A stretch of 64,000 nt of DNA from NCBI RefSeq assembly GCF_003063415.1, contig NZ_NESK01000009.1:1-64000 (forward strand). The letters run 5' to 3'. The position numbers and the translations under genes are program-made. Of this stretch, positions 63,157 to 64,000 are shown one piece after another (position 1 is the stretch's first letter; each line of letters begins with the position of its first letter). The DNA comes from Limnohabitans sp. 2KL-17. GTDB taxonomy: Bacteria > Pseudomonadota > Gammaproteobacteria > Burkholderiales > Burkholderiaceae_C. The notes under the pieces are model-generated. The model did no database searches, was not told the DNA's origin, and worked only from the letters and a program-made list of their open reading frames with translations.

Positions 63157-64000
63157 ATGACTGCATCCCACCCCACTTTCTACGCCGGACGTCAGGTGGC
63201 TTTCCTGACGCAACACGGCAAGCAGGACCTGGTGCGAGGATCACTCGAAACGGCGCTGAGATGCCAGCTGGTGCACACCGACGGTTTTGACACCGACCAA
63301 TTGGGGGCCTTTACGCGTGAACAAGCCAGGCCCGGCTCCCAAATCGAGGCCGCACGCAAAAAGGCCGAGCTCGGCATGGCGCTGACTGGGGCCCACCTCG
63401 GCCTGGCGAGTGAAGGCTCTTTTGGAACCGACCCCTTCGGAGCCTTCATTCCCTGGAACACCGAGGTGGTGCTTTGGGTTGATCAAGTGGCGGGCATTGA
63501 GGTGACCGGTTTTGCCCACGGACCCGCCCAAAGCCTGCACCGAACGGTGCGAACAACAAAAGAGCTGCAACGCTTTGCCGCCGATGCACGCTTTCCCGAA
63601 CACCATCTTGTGCTGCGGCCCGGACACCAGAACCATCCGGATGTTTTCAAGAACCTGAGCGATGCAGCGGCGCTGGAACGCGCCTTCCATCTGGCCCGCC
63701 AGCAAACTCCAAGCGGTGAGGTATTTGCCGAGAATGATCTGCGGGCCTTTGCCAATCCCACACGGCAGAAAATGATCATCAAGGCAACCGAGGAACTGAT
63801 CCAAAAACTGCGTTCGGAATGCCCAAGTTGTGACACGCCGGGCTTCTGGTTAAGTCAGCAAATCCCTGGTCTGCCCTGCCGTGGCTGCGGCAGCTTGACC
63901 CGATTGCCCAAAGCAGAAATCTGGGGCTGCAAAAAATGCGCCCACGAAGAGCAACGGAAAGTCCACACCCAGTCCTGGGCCGATCCCGCCCGGTGTGATT
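63157..64000 (+). CDS. Zinc-ribbon-containing conserved protein (DUF6671-like), truncated by window end
   Basis: An open frame of at least 281 codons starts at ATG 63157, seven bases after the sbtA stop, and runs off the window. It begins TASHPTFYAGRQVAFLTQHG. Near residues 225-265 it has three cysteine pairs: CPSC, CRGC and CKKC, plus PGFW between them, a pattern I associate with DUF6671-type proteins of unknown function. Residues 60-75 (ARKKAELGMALTGAHLGLAS) look like a conserved catalytic or ligand segment. It is probably co-transcribed with the transporter. Confidence 0.7.
   Translation, partial: MTASHPTFYAGRQVAFLTQHGKQDLVRGSLETALRCQLVHTDGFDTDQLGAFTREQARPGSQIEAARKKAELGMALTGAHLGLASEGSFGTDPFGAFIPWNTEVVLWVDQVAGIEVTGFAHGPAQSLHRTVRTTKELQRFAADARFPEHHLVLRPGHQNHPDVFKNLSDAAALERAFHLARQQTPSGEVFAENDLRAFANPTRQKMIIKATEELIQKLRSECPSCDTPGFWLSQQIPGLPCRGCGSLTRLPKAEIWGCKKCAHEEQRKVHTQSWADPARCD

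Overview
The window looks like chromosomal DNA of a betaproteobacterium, most likely Burkholderiales/Comamonadaceae (Limnohabitans, Rhodoferax or Polaromonas type). This is inferred from gene content: five Bug/TctC periplasmic receptors with a TctDE-like two-component pair, a DUF3717 protein, a PutA without its own DNA-binding domain controlled by a separate Lrp protein, recA-recX, and GC-rich codon use. No rRNA, tRNA, CRISPR array, prophage or insertion sequence was found.

Layout. 1-752 is non-coding DNA before gap. 1801-8537 is a seven-gene leftward operon (two Bug receptors, RraA-type aldolase, LeuC- and LeuD-like dehydratase, ornithine-cyclodeaminase-family reductase, FAD amino-acid oxidase), divergent from a TauD/TfdA dioxygenase at 8650. 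A third Bug receptor and a cyclase-family hydrolase follow, then a leucine-rich-repeat protein kinase (12415-13740). 13754-18582 holds a DCC thiol protein, an Lrp regulator and a divergent putA carrying an unusual in-frame palindromic insertion. An acyl-CoA synthetase and a secreted coiled-coil protein follow.

21272-25016 holds a topoisomerase III with a SWIB domain at its C-terminus, divergent from a SET-domain methyltransferase with a lysine-rich tail. Then come birA, a GST, a TctE/TctD-like sensor and regulator, marR, recA (with a LexA-like box), recX, a structured intergenic element, argC, sucCD, a TerC-family membrane protein, pilA with a pilin-glycosylation-type ligase, a repetitive secreted MGPGGGxS protein, moaC, a BepA-like M48 protease, a DUF3717-DUF1289 fusion, yaeQ, purB and a second GST.

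44049-51300 is a second catabolic island: a GntR regulator, divergent from a fumarylacetoacetase-family hydrolase, two Bug receptors, a two-subunit molybdenum hydroxylase and a ModA-like protein without a signal peptide. 51341-59258 is a tightly overlapping leftward operon (GPx, FAD amine oxidase, DUF1365, CFA-synthase-like methylase, chalcone-isomerase-like protein, MFS transporter, DUF3833 lipoprotein, SDR, NTF2-like). It is divergent from DUF2256 and an FeS-type photolyase, and resembles the light/singlet-oxygen-stress lipid-modification clusters of other proteobacteria. The right edge has a LysR regulator, an SbtA-type bicarbonate transporter and a zinc-ribbon protein that runs off the window.

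The strongest leads are the catabolic LeuCD-aldolase operon, the palindromic insertion inside putA, the SWIB-topoisomerase/SET pair, the photo-oxidative lipid operon with its palindromic divergent promoter, the structured recX-argC spacer and the MGPGGGxS repeat protein. No searches were run: family names come from recognising sequence motifs.
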